From the NCBI GenBank assembly GCA_963758025.1, contig CAVWUA010000001.1:667291-731290 (forward strand): a stretch of DNA of 64,000 nucleotides, read 5' to 3'. Each line of letters opens with the position of its first letter. Position 1 is the first letter of the stretch. Made by a program: the position numbers and the translations under genes. Positions 7,855-17,499 of the stretch are shown piece by piece. The notes beneath the pieces were generated by a model. The model ran no database searches, was not told where the DNA came from, and saw only the letters and a program-made list of their open reading frames with translations. Source of the DNA: CAVWUA01 sp963758025. GTDB taxonomy: Bacteria; Planctomycetota; Planctomycetia; Isosphaerales; Isosphaeraceae.

Positions 7855-8742
7855 GTGCGATCCAGCCGGGAACGGTGTGCGGGTTTCCCTGAAAGAAACC
7901 GGCTCTCCCGGCTCAAGAGGGGTCGCGCCCCACCGAGATTGACACCCGTGATCTGCCCCCGCCTCGATGCGCCGATTGTGCTGGCGCACGGTCTCTTCGG
8001 ATTCACCCGGATCGGCCTCGGACGTTGGACGCTCGCCGTGTACTTCCGGGACATCCCGGAGCTTCTGCGAGCCGCGGGCAACCGCGTGCTCGTGTCGCGC
8101 GTACATCCGACGGCCGGTGTCGCCCGACGTGCTTGGAAGCTCAAACAACGGATCGAGACAGCCTTTCCCGATGAATCTGTCCACATTATCGGTCATAGCA
8201 TGGGAGGGCTGGACGCCCGCATGCTTCTGGCCGATCCGTCGTGGCGCCGCCGCGTTTTGAGCCTGACCACAATCGGTACTCCGCATCTCGGCTCCTCTCT
8301 GGCCGACGTGTCACGGCTCCGCATGGTGAAGATTTATCGCATGCTGGAGCGGGTCGGACTTGATCATAACGGGTTCTTCGATGTGACCCGCAAGATCTCC
8401 CGAGAGCGTCACGAACGTCTCCCGCTCCCGGATGACATTCCGTGTTTCAGCATTGCGGGCACTCCGTCGCAGTGGGACGTCAGCCGCCCCTTGAAGCGGT
8501 TCCACGAGGCCTTGCTGGAGTGGGAAGGACCAAACGACGGACTCGTTTCGGTCGAGTCGGCGGAGGCGTTTGGTACTCCCCTACCCTCCTGGCCGCTCGA
8601 TCACTTCCACCAGTTGAACTGGTTCAACCCACCAGTACCGGTTCTTCCTTTGTACGCCGACCTTCTCGTTCGACTTGCGGCACTCGGGTTCGGTGACGAG
8701 GCCGCCGCCGAGGTGGTCGAGGAGGCGCCGACGTTCGATTGA
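7855..8742 (+). CDS. Triacylglycerol lipase-like alpha/beta hydrolase
   Basis: The 295-residue product has the bacterial lipase family I look: IVLAHGLFGF (oxyanion region), the nucleophile elbow GHSMGG with Ser115, GTPHLGSSLAD just after it, Asp228 in NDGLVSVESA, and the catalytic His in DHFHQLNW (250 or 252). It would hydrolyse ester bonds in lipids. No clear signal peptide is visible, so the location is uncertain. The GTG at 7855 has GGAGGAG ten bases upstream. A second GTG at 7948 would give a shorter protein starting just before the first beta-strand. Confidence 0.82.
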   Translation: MRSSRERCAGFPERNRLSRLKRGRAPPRLTPVICPRLDAPIVLAHGLFGFTRIGLGRWTLAVYFRDIPELLRAAGNRVLVSRVHPTAGVARRAWKLKQRIETAFPDESVHIIGHSMGGLDARMLLADPSWRRRVLSLTTIGTPHLGSSLADVSRLRMVKIYRMLERVGLDHNGFFDVTRKISRERHERLPLPDDIPCFSIAGTPSQWDVSRPLKRFHEALLEWEGPNDGLVSVESAEAFGTPLPSWPLDHFHQLNWFNPPVPVLPLYADLLVRLAALGFGDEAAAEVVEEAPTFD

Positions 8743-8753
8743 GGAGCCGCCGC

Positions 8754-10141
8754 TCACTCGGCGTCCTCCACCGTGGGCTTCGCGGCCGTGCGATCCAGGA
8801 GGACGGCGACGGTCATGTCCCCCAGCACGTTCGACGTGGTGCGGCAGCGGTCGAGGAACCAGTCGATTGTCAGGAGGATCGGCAGCTTGTCGGGCGGGAG
8901 GTTGACCGCGGCGAAGATCAGGGGCATCGTCACGAAGCTGCCTGATGGGATTCCTCCAGCCCCAACGCTGGCGATCAAGGTGGTCAGGACGACCACGATC
9001 TGCGAGGTCAGTGGTAAATCCGCCCCGAGCGCCTGGGCGAAGAATAGCGCTGCCACCGCCTGATAAAGCGCGGTCCCATCATTATTGAAGTTCGTGCCAA
9101 CACACGCGGCAAGCTGGCTTGATGAGCGCGAAACGCCTAGCTTGCCCGTCAGTGAGCGCAGGGTGATCGGCATCGTTGCGGCCGTGCTGGAGGTGCTGAA
9201 CGTCGCCGCCATCACGTCGAACGCTCCACCCAGGAACCGCCAAGGGGACATGCGGGCGAAGACGGCAATCTCGCTCAGGTACAGCGTGACCTGACACGCC
9301 AGTCCAACCAGAACGACCACAATGAACCAGCCGAGGTTCAGAAACAGCTCGAACCCTTCGCGGGCGATGCTCGTGGCCACGACCCCGAAGACCGCGAGGG
9401 GGACCAGCGCAACGACCCACAAAAGCACCCGCATCAACAGATCGAAGCCAACCGTCAGAAAGTGGACGACCGCGAGATAACTCGATTCCCCTCGGGCACG
9501 TTGCTCGTCGCGGATCTTTGCCAGACCGATCCCCAGGGCCACCGTCACCAGCACGAGCTGCGCGAGGTTGTTCTCGGCGAACGCCTGGCCGATGCTCCGG
9601 GGGACAAGCTCCGAGACGATATCCAGCACGGACTTCGGAGGCGGGAGTTTCGGTGGAGCGGTCTCGGCTTCCGTCAGCACGTCGATCAGCTTTGATGGTC
9701 CGCCCCGCGCCAGTGACTCCTCCTGGGTCAGGACCGCCCCCTGCCCCGGCTCGATCAGGTTCGACAGGGTCAGCCCGATGACCATCGCGATCAAGGTGTT
9801 GATCAGGTAATAGAGCATCATCCGCAGCCCCTGCCGGCCGTGGATCTCGTTGGTGACGATCGCACTCAGGATCGCCAGCACGACCAGGGCGCCGCCAGTG
9901 CACCGAGGGCACGGATGATGAGTTTCGGAATCAGGTCGAATGCCACGACCAGGGCCGACAGAACCTTCAACACGACCGGAGAAAGCCCCTCGGCCCGCGC
10001 CGCGTCCAGCCCCAGGACCATGCCGACCGGAATCGCCAGGATTACCGCCGCGATCACCCAAACGTACAGCGGCAAACCCCAGAGCCGACTCTCCGGCTCA
10101 TCCGAAACCGTGAGAATCGGCTCGTCTTCGTGCTGCGTCAT
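8754..10141 (-). CDS. Dicarboxylate/amino acid:cation symporter (one frame change)
   Basis: This is a DAACS/GltP-type transporter with re-entrant loop motifs STSSTAATMPIT, NFNNDGTA and GGIPSGSFVTMPLI, and the substrate-binding helix WFLDRCRTTSNVLGD. It would import C4-dicarboxylates or acidic amino acids with H+ or Na+. The N-terminal piece runs from the ATG at 10141 through the first helix (YVWVIAAVILAIPVGMVLGL). The frame changes near 9890, and LVVLAILSAIVTNEIHGRQ continues in the next frame. An indel in the sequence explains it best. The DUF1501 gene ends 99 bases upstream on the same strand. Confidence 0.85.
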
Positions 10142-10240
10142 GCGATGGCCCCTCTCGAATACGGCGCGGGGGATGGACGGAAACCCGCTCCGGGAAGGGA
10201 ACTAGCATCGACGATTGTGGCGACTGGCTCAAGGGGCCGC

Positions 10241-11587
10241 TCAGAACAACTCGCTCGGGACCTCACCGCCGGGCAGCAGGTGGATCGGACGCCCCGCGTG
10301 ATTCTCCAGGGTCGTCTCGGGATTGATTCCGAGAGCATGGTAGAAGATCGCGCTGAAGTCGTTCGGACCGACGGGGCGATCGGTGACACTCTCGCCTCGG
10401 GGATTGGTGGCGCCGACAACCTGGCCCGGACGTGTTCCGCCGCCCGCCACAAGGATGCTCCCGGCGTTCGGCCAGTGATCGCGCCCGCCGTTGCCGTTGA
10501 TCTTCGGCGTCCGGCCGAACTCCCCGGCTGCGATGACCAGGGTCTCGTCGAGCATGCCGCGTGCGTCGAGATCCTCGATCAGGGCCGACATCATCTGGTC
10601 ATGCCGCGGCAGCTTGTCCTCCAGCCGCTTGACAAGGTTGCCGTGGTCGTCCCAGTAGCCGGTGTTGAGCGTCACGAACGTCACGCCCGCCTCGATCAAG
10701 CGGCGAGCCAGCAGGGCCTGCTCCCCCCAGCCCGGGCCGTACTTGTCGCGGATGCGCGGGTCTTCCCGATTGAGGTCGAAGGCCCTCCGCGCACGTCCGG
10801 AAAGGATGATGTCGAAGGCCTGCTTCTCGAACTGGTCCATGCCGTCGATCAGGCCGCTGTTGTCGATGTCGCGTCGGGTGTGGTCGAAGGCGTCGAGCAA
10901 GCCGCGACGGTCCAGGAACCGCTCACGGGAAAGTCCTTCCACGAGTGCGAAATTCTCAGTGTTGGCCGAGGGCAAAGGCGGTGCCTCGTTGCCATAACTG
11001 AACGTCCCGGTCTGAAGCGGGTTATGTGCCACGCCAAGATATGTCGCGCCATGATAGCCGAATCCGCCATCGTTCATGTTGACGTAGGCGGGCATGTCAG
11101 ATCGGTTCGGCCCCCGCAGTTTAGAGACGATCGAACCGATCGACGGGAACTTTGCCGGGCGGTTCGCGCCGTTGGGACCGAGATAACCCGTCAAGAGCCA
11201 ATGAGCGGCGGCCCAGTGATCGCCGTTGTTGTGGCTGAAGCCGCGGAGTATGGAGGCCTTATCCATGATCCCCGCGTGCAGAGGAAGGCGCTCACCGATC
11301 CTCATCCCCGGCACATTCGTCGAGATCGAGCCCCAGGGGCCACGATATTCGCTCGGGGCTTCGGTCTTGGGATCGTACGTCTCGAAGTGGCTTGGCCCTC
11401 CGTGCATCCAGATGAGGATGACCGACTTGGCCTTACCCCCCTTCGGAGCAAGCTCGGCCCTGGCCTTGAGCCGGAGCAGATCCGCCAAACTCAGCCCCGT
11501 TACCCCGAGAAATCCCGCGCGGAGAAAGGCGCGGCGGCTCACACCGTCGCAGAATTGAGATGTGCCTCCTGGCAACTCCAACATCAC
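10241..11587 (-). CDS. DUF1501 protein with Tat signal
   Basis: The 448-residue protein opens with a twin-arginine signal (SRRAFLRAGFLGVTGLSLADL, about 17-37), so it is probably exported folded. The body has the alkaline-phosphatase/sulfatase-like DUF1501 landmarks: VILIWMHGGPSHFETYDPK, FGYHGATYLGV, YWDDHGN and AGEFGRTPKINGNGGRDHW. These histidines and aspartates are plausible metal ligands. DUF1501 proteins are greatly expanded in planctomycetes, often beside DUF1553/DUF1549 partners, but no partner is present here. The enzymatic activity is unknown. Confidence 0.9.
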   Translation of the reverse strand: MMLELPGGTSQFCDGVSRRAFLRAGFLGVTGLSLADLLRLKARAELAPKGGKAKSVILIWMHGGPSHFETYDPKTEAPSEYRGPWGSISTNVPGMRIGERLPLHAGIMDKASILRGFSHNNGDHWAAAHWLLTGYLGPNGANRPAKFPSIGSIVSKLRGPNRSDMPAYVNMNDGGFGYHGATYLGVAHNPLQTGTFSYGNEAPPLPSANTENFALVEGLSRERFLDRRGLLDAFDHTRRDIDNSGLIDGMDQFEKQAFDIILSGRARRAFDLNREDPRIRDKYGPGWGEQALLARRLIEAGVTFVTLNTGYWDDHGNLVKRLEDKLPRHDQMMSALIEDLDARGMLDETLVIAAGEFGRTPKINGNGGRDHWPNAGSILVAGGGTRPGQVVGATNPRGESVTDRPVGPNDFSAIFYHALGINPETTLENHAGRPIHLLPGGEVPSELF

Positions 11588-12228
11588 CCACCCCTTTCTC
11601 TCGACGCGGATTCAACTCCGCTCGCTTCTCAGGCCGACGGATTTCCGCCCGATATCGTGTCCGGTCCCTTCTCTGTTTCGTGCTCTGGAATTTTAGCAGT
11701 TGTTGAACCATGACGCAAATGCTGGAAGGCTCTCGAAAGTTCCATTGAGATCCTGAAACCGGAATCGTTCAGGCGACGACGAGGAGGCCAAGTTCGCCAG
11801 GCTTTCCAGGGCTCTCGAACCCCTGAAATCGACACAATCGTCAAAAAGGGCACATTTTGCTTGACAGGGAAGAGAGGGGCCTTTAGATAGTTAAGACGAC
11901 GTGCGTGGGTTCGGCGCTCCGCGGCAAGACTTCATGTCGCACCACATGAGCTCTGCTGGGGAGTCTGCTGAACTTGCGATGATTTTAAGGGAATCGTAGT
12001 TTTGGAAAGACTGGGGAAATATCGGTATCAGACTTGCGTGAATCGTCGGCTGCCACGGTCGTTTCGATCGATCGTTATGATTGTGAGAGACCGGCGAGTC
12101 CAGGTCAAACGGATTTCTCCAGGTGGTGCCTAGTGAGGATGCTGAGTAGGGAGGCTCGGCCGAGAACCTTGGACACGACTCGGTGGGTTGCCTTCGTGCG
12201 AGCGATCGGAAGGCTTCGTCAGGAACGA
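11588..12228. other. 641-base divergent intergenic region
   Basis: The region separates the minus-strand DUF1501 gene from the plus-strand DUF4214 gene. It holds an extended -10-like TGCTAAAAT on the minus strand (11690-11698) that could serve the DUF1501 gene, and a TTGACA-N17-TAGATA pair on the plus strand. The plus-strand frame is open from 12034, but its composition before 12229 looks non-coding, so I treat it as leader. No other gene is supported. Confidence 0.5.
11861..11889 (+). promoter_or_regulatory. Candidate sigma70-type promoter for the DUF4214 gene
   Basis: An exact TTGACA (11861-11866) is followed after 17 bases by TAGATA (11884-11889, 3/6). It lies about 340 bases before the preferred start codon, implying a long leader. 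Confidence 0.4.
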
Positions 12229-13836
12229 ATGAGCGTTTCCTTATTCGTTCGACCCAGCGAGCGGTCCCACAGTCCCAAACCGTTTCTTGAGTATTGTGAG
12301 TGGAGAACCATCGATGAAAGCACCGTTCTCAAGTTTCTGGCCGAACTCGGTTCGTCCTCAAAGCGCGATCGCGCCGCCCGTAAGCGCCGAACCCTCTCAA
12401 CGAGTCTCTCTCCCACGCCGGAGAATCTGGAAGTCCGGGCTTTGCTTTCCACCACGGCGCAAGCGGTGATGGATCTGGGCATTGCCTATCCGGGTCTTTC
12501 CGGTCAGGCACCAGCCCTGGCTCCGGTCGCCACGCCGGGTGTGGCGAACCCGACTCCGGCGGACACCTACGTTGAGAGCCTGTTCCTCAACCTGCTCGGC
12601 CGACAGGGTGGACCGCTGGCCTACAACTCGTTCGCGAACCCGCTGAATCAAGGAACCCAGAGCACGAGTGACGTCGCCACGACGCTCCTGACCAGCAACG
12701 AGTATCGCAATCTGGTCACGACGAACCTGTTCAACGACCTGCTGGGTCGCAATCCGACGACCGATCCGAACTTCAATCAGGCGCTGGCCTTCGGTAACAA
12801 CTTCCTGGCGACTCAGGGATCTCTGGAGCAGCTCGAGGCAACCGTCCTGGCGTCTCAGGAGTACTACAATCGGGCCGGCGGAACGAACGATGCCTTCGTC
12901 CGGGCCGTGTTCCAGAACGTGCTCGGTCGTAATGTCAGCCCGGGATACGAGGCCTTCGTTAACGGTCTGAACGCCGGCGCCACACGTTACGATGTCGCCC
13001 AGGCCATTCTGAACAGCCAGGAGTCGAACATTCGTGAGGCGAACCAGATTGTCGCTGGTACGCTCGGCACCGCTTCGCCGGACGTGACTTCCACGTACAT
13101 CAACGCGTTGAACCAGGGCGTGCCCAACGAGCAGATTCTCCTGGATGCCACGACCTCTCGCCTGTACGCCAACGCGATTGGTATCAACAACCTGAATTTC
13201 GGCCCGGCCACCACAACGCCAAATGAGGCTTACGTTTCGGCCCTGGGACCGATTCTGCTTGGCCGTCAGCTCACGCCGGCGGGTGTCCAGTACCACGCTG
13301 CCCCGCTGAACCAGGGCCTCACCACCCGGACCGCAGTGGCTTCGCAGTTCCTGAATTCCGCGGAAGGCCGGAACAACACGATCAACGGTTACTACAACCG
13401 GTTCCTCGGTCGTGACGCGACGGCCGCCAACCTGCAGAATGCCAATAACCTCTATGGTCGTGGCTTCCGCTCCGAAGATATCCAGGCCCAGATCCTGGCC
13501 TCGCCCGAGTACGTCAACACGGTCGGTGGCGGTACGCCGCAAGGCTACGTCAACGCCCTGTTCCTGGATATCCTGGGGCGTCCGGCCAGTCCCGGCTCGG
13601 AGGTCTTCGTCAACGCCCTGAACAACGGTGCCCGTCCCGTGGATGTGGCCCGGGCGATTCTGTTCAGCACCGAGGGCAACCAGCGGTTCGTGCAGAACGT
13701 CTTCCTGCAACTGCTCGGCCGCAACGCCACCCAGAACGAGATCACCGGCTACGGCAACATCCTGAACCAGGGTCAGCCGCGCAACAACGTGATCATCGCG
13801 CTCCTGGCTTCGCCCGAGTTCGCGAGCCTGCTTTGA
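12229..13836 (+). CDS. DUF4214-repeat protein with LEPR-XLL-like N-terminal motif
   Basis: After a basic stretch, the motif ENLEVRALLS matches the LEPR-XLL signature that marks large exported planctomycete proteins. The rest is built from tandem DUF4214-type units of about 50-70 residues, with headers such as YVESLFLNLLGRQ, NLFNDLLGRNP, FVRAVFQNVLGRN, YVNALFLDILGRP and FVQNVFLQLLGRN, each followed by a helical SxEY/SPEF element. DUF4214 domains occur in cell-surface and S-layer-associated proteins. The start is uncertain: the ATG at 12229 has AGGA five bases upstream, while an earlier GTG or TTG as far up as 12034 is possible. A strong terminator follows at 13877. Confidence 0.8.
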   Translation: MSVSLFVRPSERSHSPKPFLEYCEWRTIDESTVLKFLAELGSSSKRDRAARKRRTLSTSLSPTPENLEVRALLSTTAQAVMDLGIAYPGLSGQAPALAPVATPGVANPTPADTYVESLFLNLLGRQGGPLAYNSFANPLNQGTQSTSDVATTLLTSNEYRNLVTTNLFNDLLGRNPTTDPNFNQALAFGNNFLATQGSLEQLEATVLASQEYYNRAGGTNDAFVRAVFQNVLGRNVSPGYEAFVNGLNAGATRYDVAQAILNSQESNIREANQIVAGTLGTASPDVTSTYINALNQGVPNEQILLDATTSRLYANAIGINNLNFGPATTTPNEAYVSALGPILLGRQLTPAGVQYHAAPLNQGLTTRTAVASQFLNSAEGRNNTINGYYNRFLGRDATAANLQNANNLYGRGFRSEDIQAQILASPEYVNTVGGGTPQGYVNALFLDILGRPASPGSEVFVNALNNGARPVDVARAILFSTEGNQRFVQNVFLQLLGRNATQNEITGYGNILNQGQPRNNVIIALLASPEFASLL

Positions 13837-13876
13837 TCGCCGTTGGTGATTCGAGCTCAATCGCTGTCTAACCCCG

Positions 13877-13922
13877 ACGCCTCCGTATCCGCTCTCCAGC
13901 GGGTGCGGAGGCGTTCGTTTTA
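13877..13922 (+). terminator. Rho-independent terminator after the DUF4214 gene
   Basis: A 17-base-pair stem (13877-13893 with 13898-13914, including two wobble pairs) with a four-base loop is followed by TCGTTTTAT. It lies 40 bases after the stop codon and insulates the highly structured surface-protein gene from gspF. Confidence 0.8.
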
Positions 13923-14042
13923 TCGGGCAAGTTCCGGGGCACCAGGTACGGTGGGTGCGGGCGACTTGCACGCCCTGGAACCTTCCGCGATAATCGGACG
14001 TAAGTCCGAGGATTTGGTACCGCAAAAGATCGGGGGATCGCG

Positions 14043-15328
14043 ATGAGCCAAGATGCAGGAGATCCGCGTCCCCCTCGACGACCGAAACCAGGTGCCAATC
14101 CCAGGAGGCCCGCACCTCCGGTCGATTCGCCATTTGGCGAGCCCCCATCAACCTTCCAGCCCGCGCCAGAAACCGAAGCCCTCTACAGGTAAGGGAAAAC
14201 GTAGGACGCCTCCCGAAGCATTCGATCCACGTGGACCGAACTGGTTCGAGCGAGTGGTCTTTGGCTCGGTCCGCACAGGGCACCTCGCCGCGTTTTGCCG
14301 CCAGTTCGCGTCGTACATGGAAACCGGCGTCGATCTGACCCGCGTCCTGTCGAACCTTCAGACGCAGTTCTCCAGGACGGCTCTGGGGCCGGTCCTGGGC
14401 CGGCTTCAGGTCGCGGTGCGACGGGGGGATTCCCTCTCCGACGCGATGAGCCGCGAACCCAGGGCGTTCGACACCGAATTCCTCAGCATGATCCGCGTCG
14501 CCGAAGCGCGGGGGGCGATGCCGGAAACCCTGCGGCGGATGGCCGACCACTACGACGCACGTCAGCGCTTGATCCGCCAGGCGCGGTCGGCCCTGATCTA
14601 TCCAACCGCCGTGATCCTGATCGCGGGACTTGTTGGCGGCTTACTCACCATCTTCGTCCTGCCGAAGCTGGTCGCCATTCTTGAGGATATGGTTCGAGGT
14701 CGCGACGTGACGTTGCCTCTGCCGACCCGCTTGCTGATTGGTCTCAGCAACTTTATTCAGACGTTTGGCTGGTGGATGATCCCTCTCGGTGTGATTGGGA
14801 TCGCGTTCTTCGGTTTCTGGCTCTACCGGACTCCGCCCGGCAAGGCGTTGATGGACGAACTGGCGCTCTCGTTCCCGGTCCTGGGAAAATTGTTGCGGAA
14901 AATTGAAACGAGTCGATTCGCGAGGACCCTTTCCTCTCTGCTCGAAGCCGGAGTGGATTTTGGCGCTTCGATGGACCTGACAGCGGATGTTGTCCGTCTC
15001 GTCCCGTTCCGCAAGGCGGTCCAACAGGCTCGCCAGACCGTCCTGGAAGGTGGTGAGTTGAGCACGGCCCTGGCTGCCTCGCGGCGTTTCACCCCGGACG
15101 TGGTCGCCATCGTGGAAACGGGTGAGGAAACCGGCCAACTTCCCGAGACTCTGGAACGGCTCGCCGACGACTACGAGGACCAGGTTGAGCACATGGTCCG
15201 TAATCTTGGCGTTCTGATCCAGCCGTTGCTGGTGATCGGCGCTGGGAGGTATCGTCCTGTTCATTGCCCTGGCGTTCGTGATGGCCTATGTCTCCGTGAT
15301 CATGAATCTCTCCAAGGGCGGTCTATAG
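14043..15328 (+). CDS. gspF: Type II secretion/type IV pilus inner-membrane protein GspF/PilC (two frame changes)
   Basis: Two GspF domains are visible. The first (AAFCRQFASYMETGVDLTRVL, then FLSMIRVAEARGAMPETLRRM) and the second (FARTLSSLLEAGVDFGASMDL, then VVAIVETGEETGQLPETLERL) each lead into membrane helices such as IAGLVGGLLTIFVLPKLVAIL. The protein forms the inner-membrane platform of the secretion or pilus motor. The C-terminus resumes in another frame near 15241 as LGGIVLFIALAFVMAYVSVI and stops at 15326-15328. The ATG at 14043 has GGGGGA five bases upstream; its Pro-rich leader joins the main frame through a second change before 14195. No other secretion gene is nearby. Confidence 0.85.
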
Positions 15329-15371
15329 CGTCTCCTTCGTGGATGTCCCGCGATACAGGAAAAAACGAGCC

Positions 15372-16756
15372 ATGCGACGATTTCTGCAATCATTCCTCCT
15401 TCTCTGCGGACTGTGCGCCACATTCGTGCTCGGGAACCGCTCGAGCCGAGGGGGACGGCTGGAAGGCCGGAACCGCCCGGGTGGCGATCACGCCGAAGTC
15501 GTCGATGTGGATGGCCGGGTACGGTGGGCGCGATCATCCCTCGGAAGGGGCCTTGCACGACCTCTGGGCCAAGATACTCGTCCTGGAAGATCCCAACGGG
15601 CATACGGCCGTCGTCGTCACGCTCGACCTCTGCGGCATCGGTCAGCCCCTCTCGAACCAGATTCGTGACCGCATTCAGGAGCGTAACGGCCTCCAGCGCG
15701 ATCAAATCGTGCTGGCTTGCTCGCATACCCATACCGGTCCGGTCGTGGGGAAGAACCTCATCGGCATGTACCCACTCGACGACGAGCAGCGTCAGAAGGT
15801 CGAACAGTATGCGGATTTCCTGTCGGACGTGGTGGTACGTGCCGTCGGTCAGGCGTTCGATCGGCGGGAGCCCGCCACGCTCTCCTGGGGCACTGGAAGG
15901 GCGGATTTCGCGGTCAACAGGCGCAATAATGACCAATCAAAGGCCGCCGAGTTGAGAGAGCAGATTCAGCTCAAGGGACCGGTCGATCATGACGTGCCGG
16001 TCTTGCGGGTTGCCAAGCCGGATGGAACGCTCAGGGCAGTCGTCTTCGGCTATGCCTGCCACTGCACGGTTCTACCGATCTACAAGTTCACCGGAGATTA
16101 TGCCGGCTTCGCTCAGATCGCGCTGGAAAAGGCTCATCCCGAAGCGCAGGCGATGTTCGTGGCGGGATGCGGGGGAGATCAGAACCCTTTGCCCCGAGGG
16201 ACCGTCGCGCACGCGGAACAGCTATGGCGAGCAACTCGCCGAGGCCGTCGAACGCGTCCTGACCGGACCATTGCGGCCGATCGGTGGGTCGTTGAATACC
16301 TGGTACCAGGAGATCCCGCTGGCCTTCGGCGCGATTCCGTCCCGGGCGCAATGGGAAGCCGAGGCCTCCTCCGACAAGCTCGCGGAAGCTAACCGTGCCC
16401 GGATGATGCTCCAGAAACTCGACTCCGCCGAAGGGAAGATCCCGGAAACTTACCCTTACCCGGTGGAGGTCTGGAGGCTTGGCGACGGACCGACCTGGAT
16501 TTTTCTCGGTGGAGAGGTTGTTGTCGATTACGCGCTGCGTTTGAAGCGGAACCTGGGCGGGTCGCGGACGTGGGTTTCGGGTTACTGCAACGACGTGATG
16601 GCGTACATCCCGTCGAGGCGCGTGCTGGAGGAGGGCGGATACGAGGGAGGCGGCGCGATGGTTTATTACGGCCAACCCGCCCCCTGGTCCGAACAGGTCG
16701 AAGAGGAGATCGTCGCCGCGGTTCGGGACGGCGTGGCCGCGACACGGACCCCTTGA
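15372..16756 (+). CDS. Neutral/alkaline ceramidase-like exported protein (two frame changes)
   Basis: A signal peptide (MRRFLQSFLLLCGLCATFVLG) starts at the ATG at 15372. The mature part begins GWKAGTARVAITPKSSMWMAGYGGR and carries the neutral ceramidase landmarks: LACSHTHTGP with zinc histidines, a serine-lacking VVFGYACHCTVL, and MFVAGCGGDQNP. The family cleaves ceramide or related N-acyl lipids, but many planctomycete members lack proven activity. Frame changes occur near 15430 in a GGG run and near 16215 in the middle domain. The C-terminal half resumes with YGEQLAEAVERVL and ends at 16756. It is on the opposite strand to the hypothetical gene that follows. Confidence 0.8.
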
Positions 16757-16779
16757 AAGCGACGCATCGCTCGGGTCGA

Positions 16780-17448
16780 TCAGCGTTGCGGACGTCGTTG
16801 AGAAACCGGTGGCTGGAGAAGCTCGGAGAGGAGGATCGCCTCACGCAGCCTCGCCGGATCGCGCACGCTTATCTGAAGGTCAAGGGCTGTCAAGGCGGTG
16901 CCGATCGGAACTGGCCGGACAGTGTCCGTGGCCTTGGGGTCGAGCGGCATGATCGGGCCGACCAGCGGCTCCATGACAGGCCTGAGATCGATCGATTGCG
17001 AGATCGGTTTGGGCAGATCGAGATTGAGAACATTCTTGCGAGTGGATTCCTCTCGCTCGGGCTCCGGCGCGGCCCCCGGTCGTCCTCGGCGACCTCCTCG
17101 GCCCCGGCTCGGCGGCCCACTCCGGCGAGGCGGACGGGTCTCGGTCCCGAGAATGATGATTTCATCCGACCCGGCGGGCTGAGATCCGCCCGCGCGGGCC
17201 ATCGGATCGTTCGTCGCGTCCTTCGGCCAGCGCAGGGTCGCCGGGTTGCGTCCCTGTTCCTCCGCGTTTCGGGGGCCGGGGCGGGGGGCCGGAGGCAGAC
17301 CGCCTCCCGACCGTGGACCCAGCGACGGCCCCGAACGGTTCGGCGAGGCGGGTGATTCCTTGTTGAAAAGCTGGTTCAAGGCCCAGGCGATCAGGAAGAT
17401 CGCCGGGACGATCAGCTTCATCAGGACTTCGATTGCATTATTATTCAT
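16780..17448 (-). CDS. Anchored Pro/Arg-rich hypothetical protein of the floA cluster
   Basis: The 222-residue product has an N-terminal membrane segment (VLMKLIVPAIFLIAWALNQLF, about 9-29), a disordered Pro/Gly/Arg-rich middle (about 35-135), and a more ordered C-terminal part (about 140-222) ending ALDLQISVRDPARLREAILL. I recognise no named domain. Its start is 51 bases after the floA stop on the same strand, so it is probably the last gene of the nfeD-nfeD-floA operon and may act with the flotillin at the membrane. Confidence 0.65.
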   Translation of the reverse strand: MNNNAIEVLMKLIVPAIFLIAWALNQLFNKESPASPNRSGPSLGPRSGGGLPPAPRPGPRNAEEQGRNPATLRWPKDATNDPMARAGGSQPAGSDEIIILGTETRPPRRSGPPSRGRGGRRGRPGAAPEPEREESTRKNVLNLDLPKPISQSIDLRPVMEPLVGPIMPLDPKATDTVRPVPIGTALTALDLQISVRDPARLREAILLSELLQPPVSQRRPQR

Positions 17449-17499
17449 CGCCGCTGACTCCGTCCGCTCGGATCGCCGTCAAAAGGAGTGCGTCGTCCG

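Noticed and set aside
10130..11713. 527-codon open frame on the plus strand opposite the DUF1501 gene
   Set aside because: It is the complement of a well-supported Tat/DUF1501 protein in GC-rich DNA, and no motif is seen in it.
12397..14550. 717-codon open frame on the minus strand opposite the DUF4214 gene
   Set aside because: It mirrors the repeat gene and gspF, has no recognisable domain or ribosome site, and the plus-strand frame has clear DUF4214 and GspF motifs.
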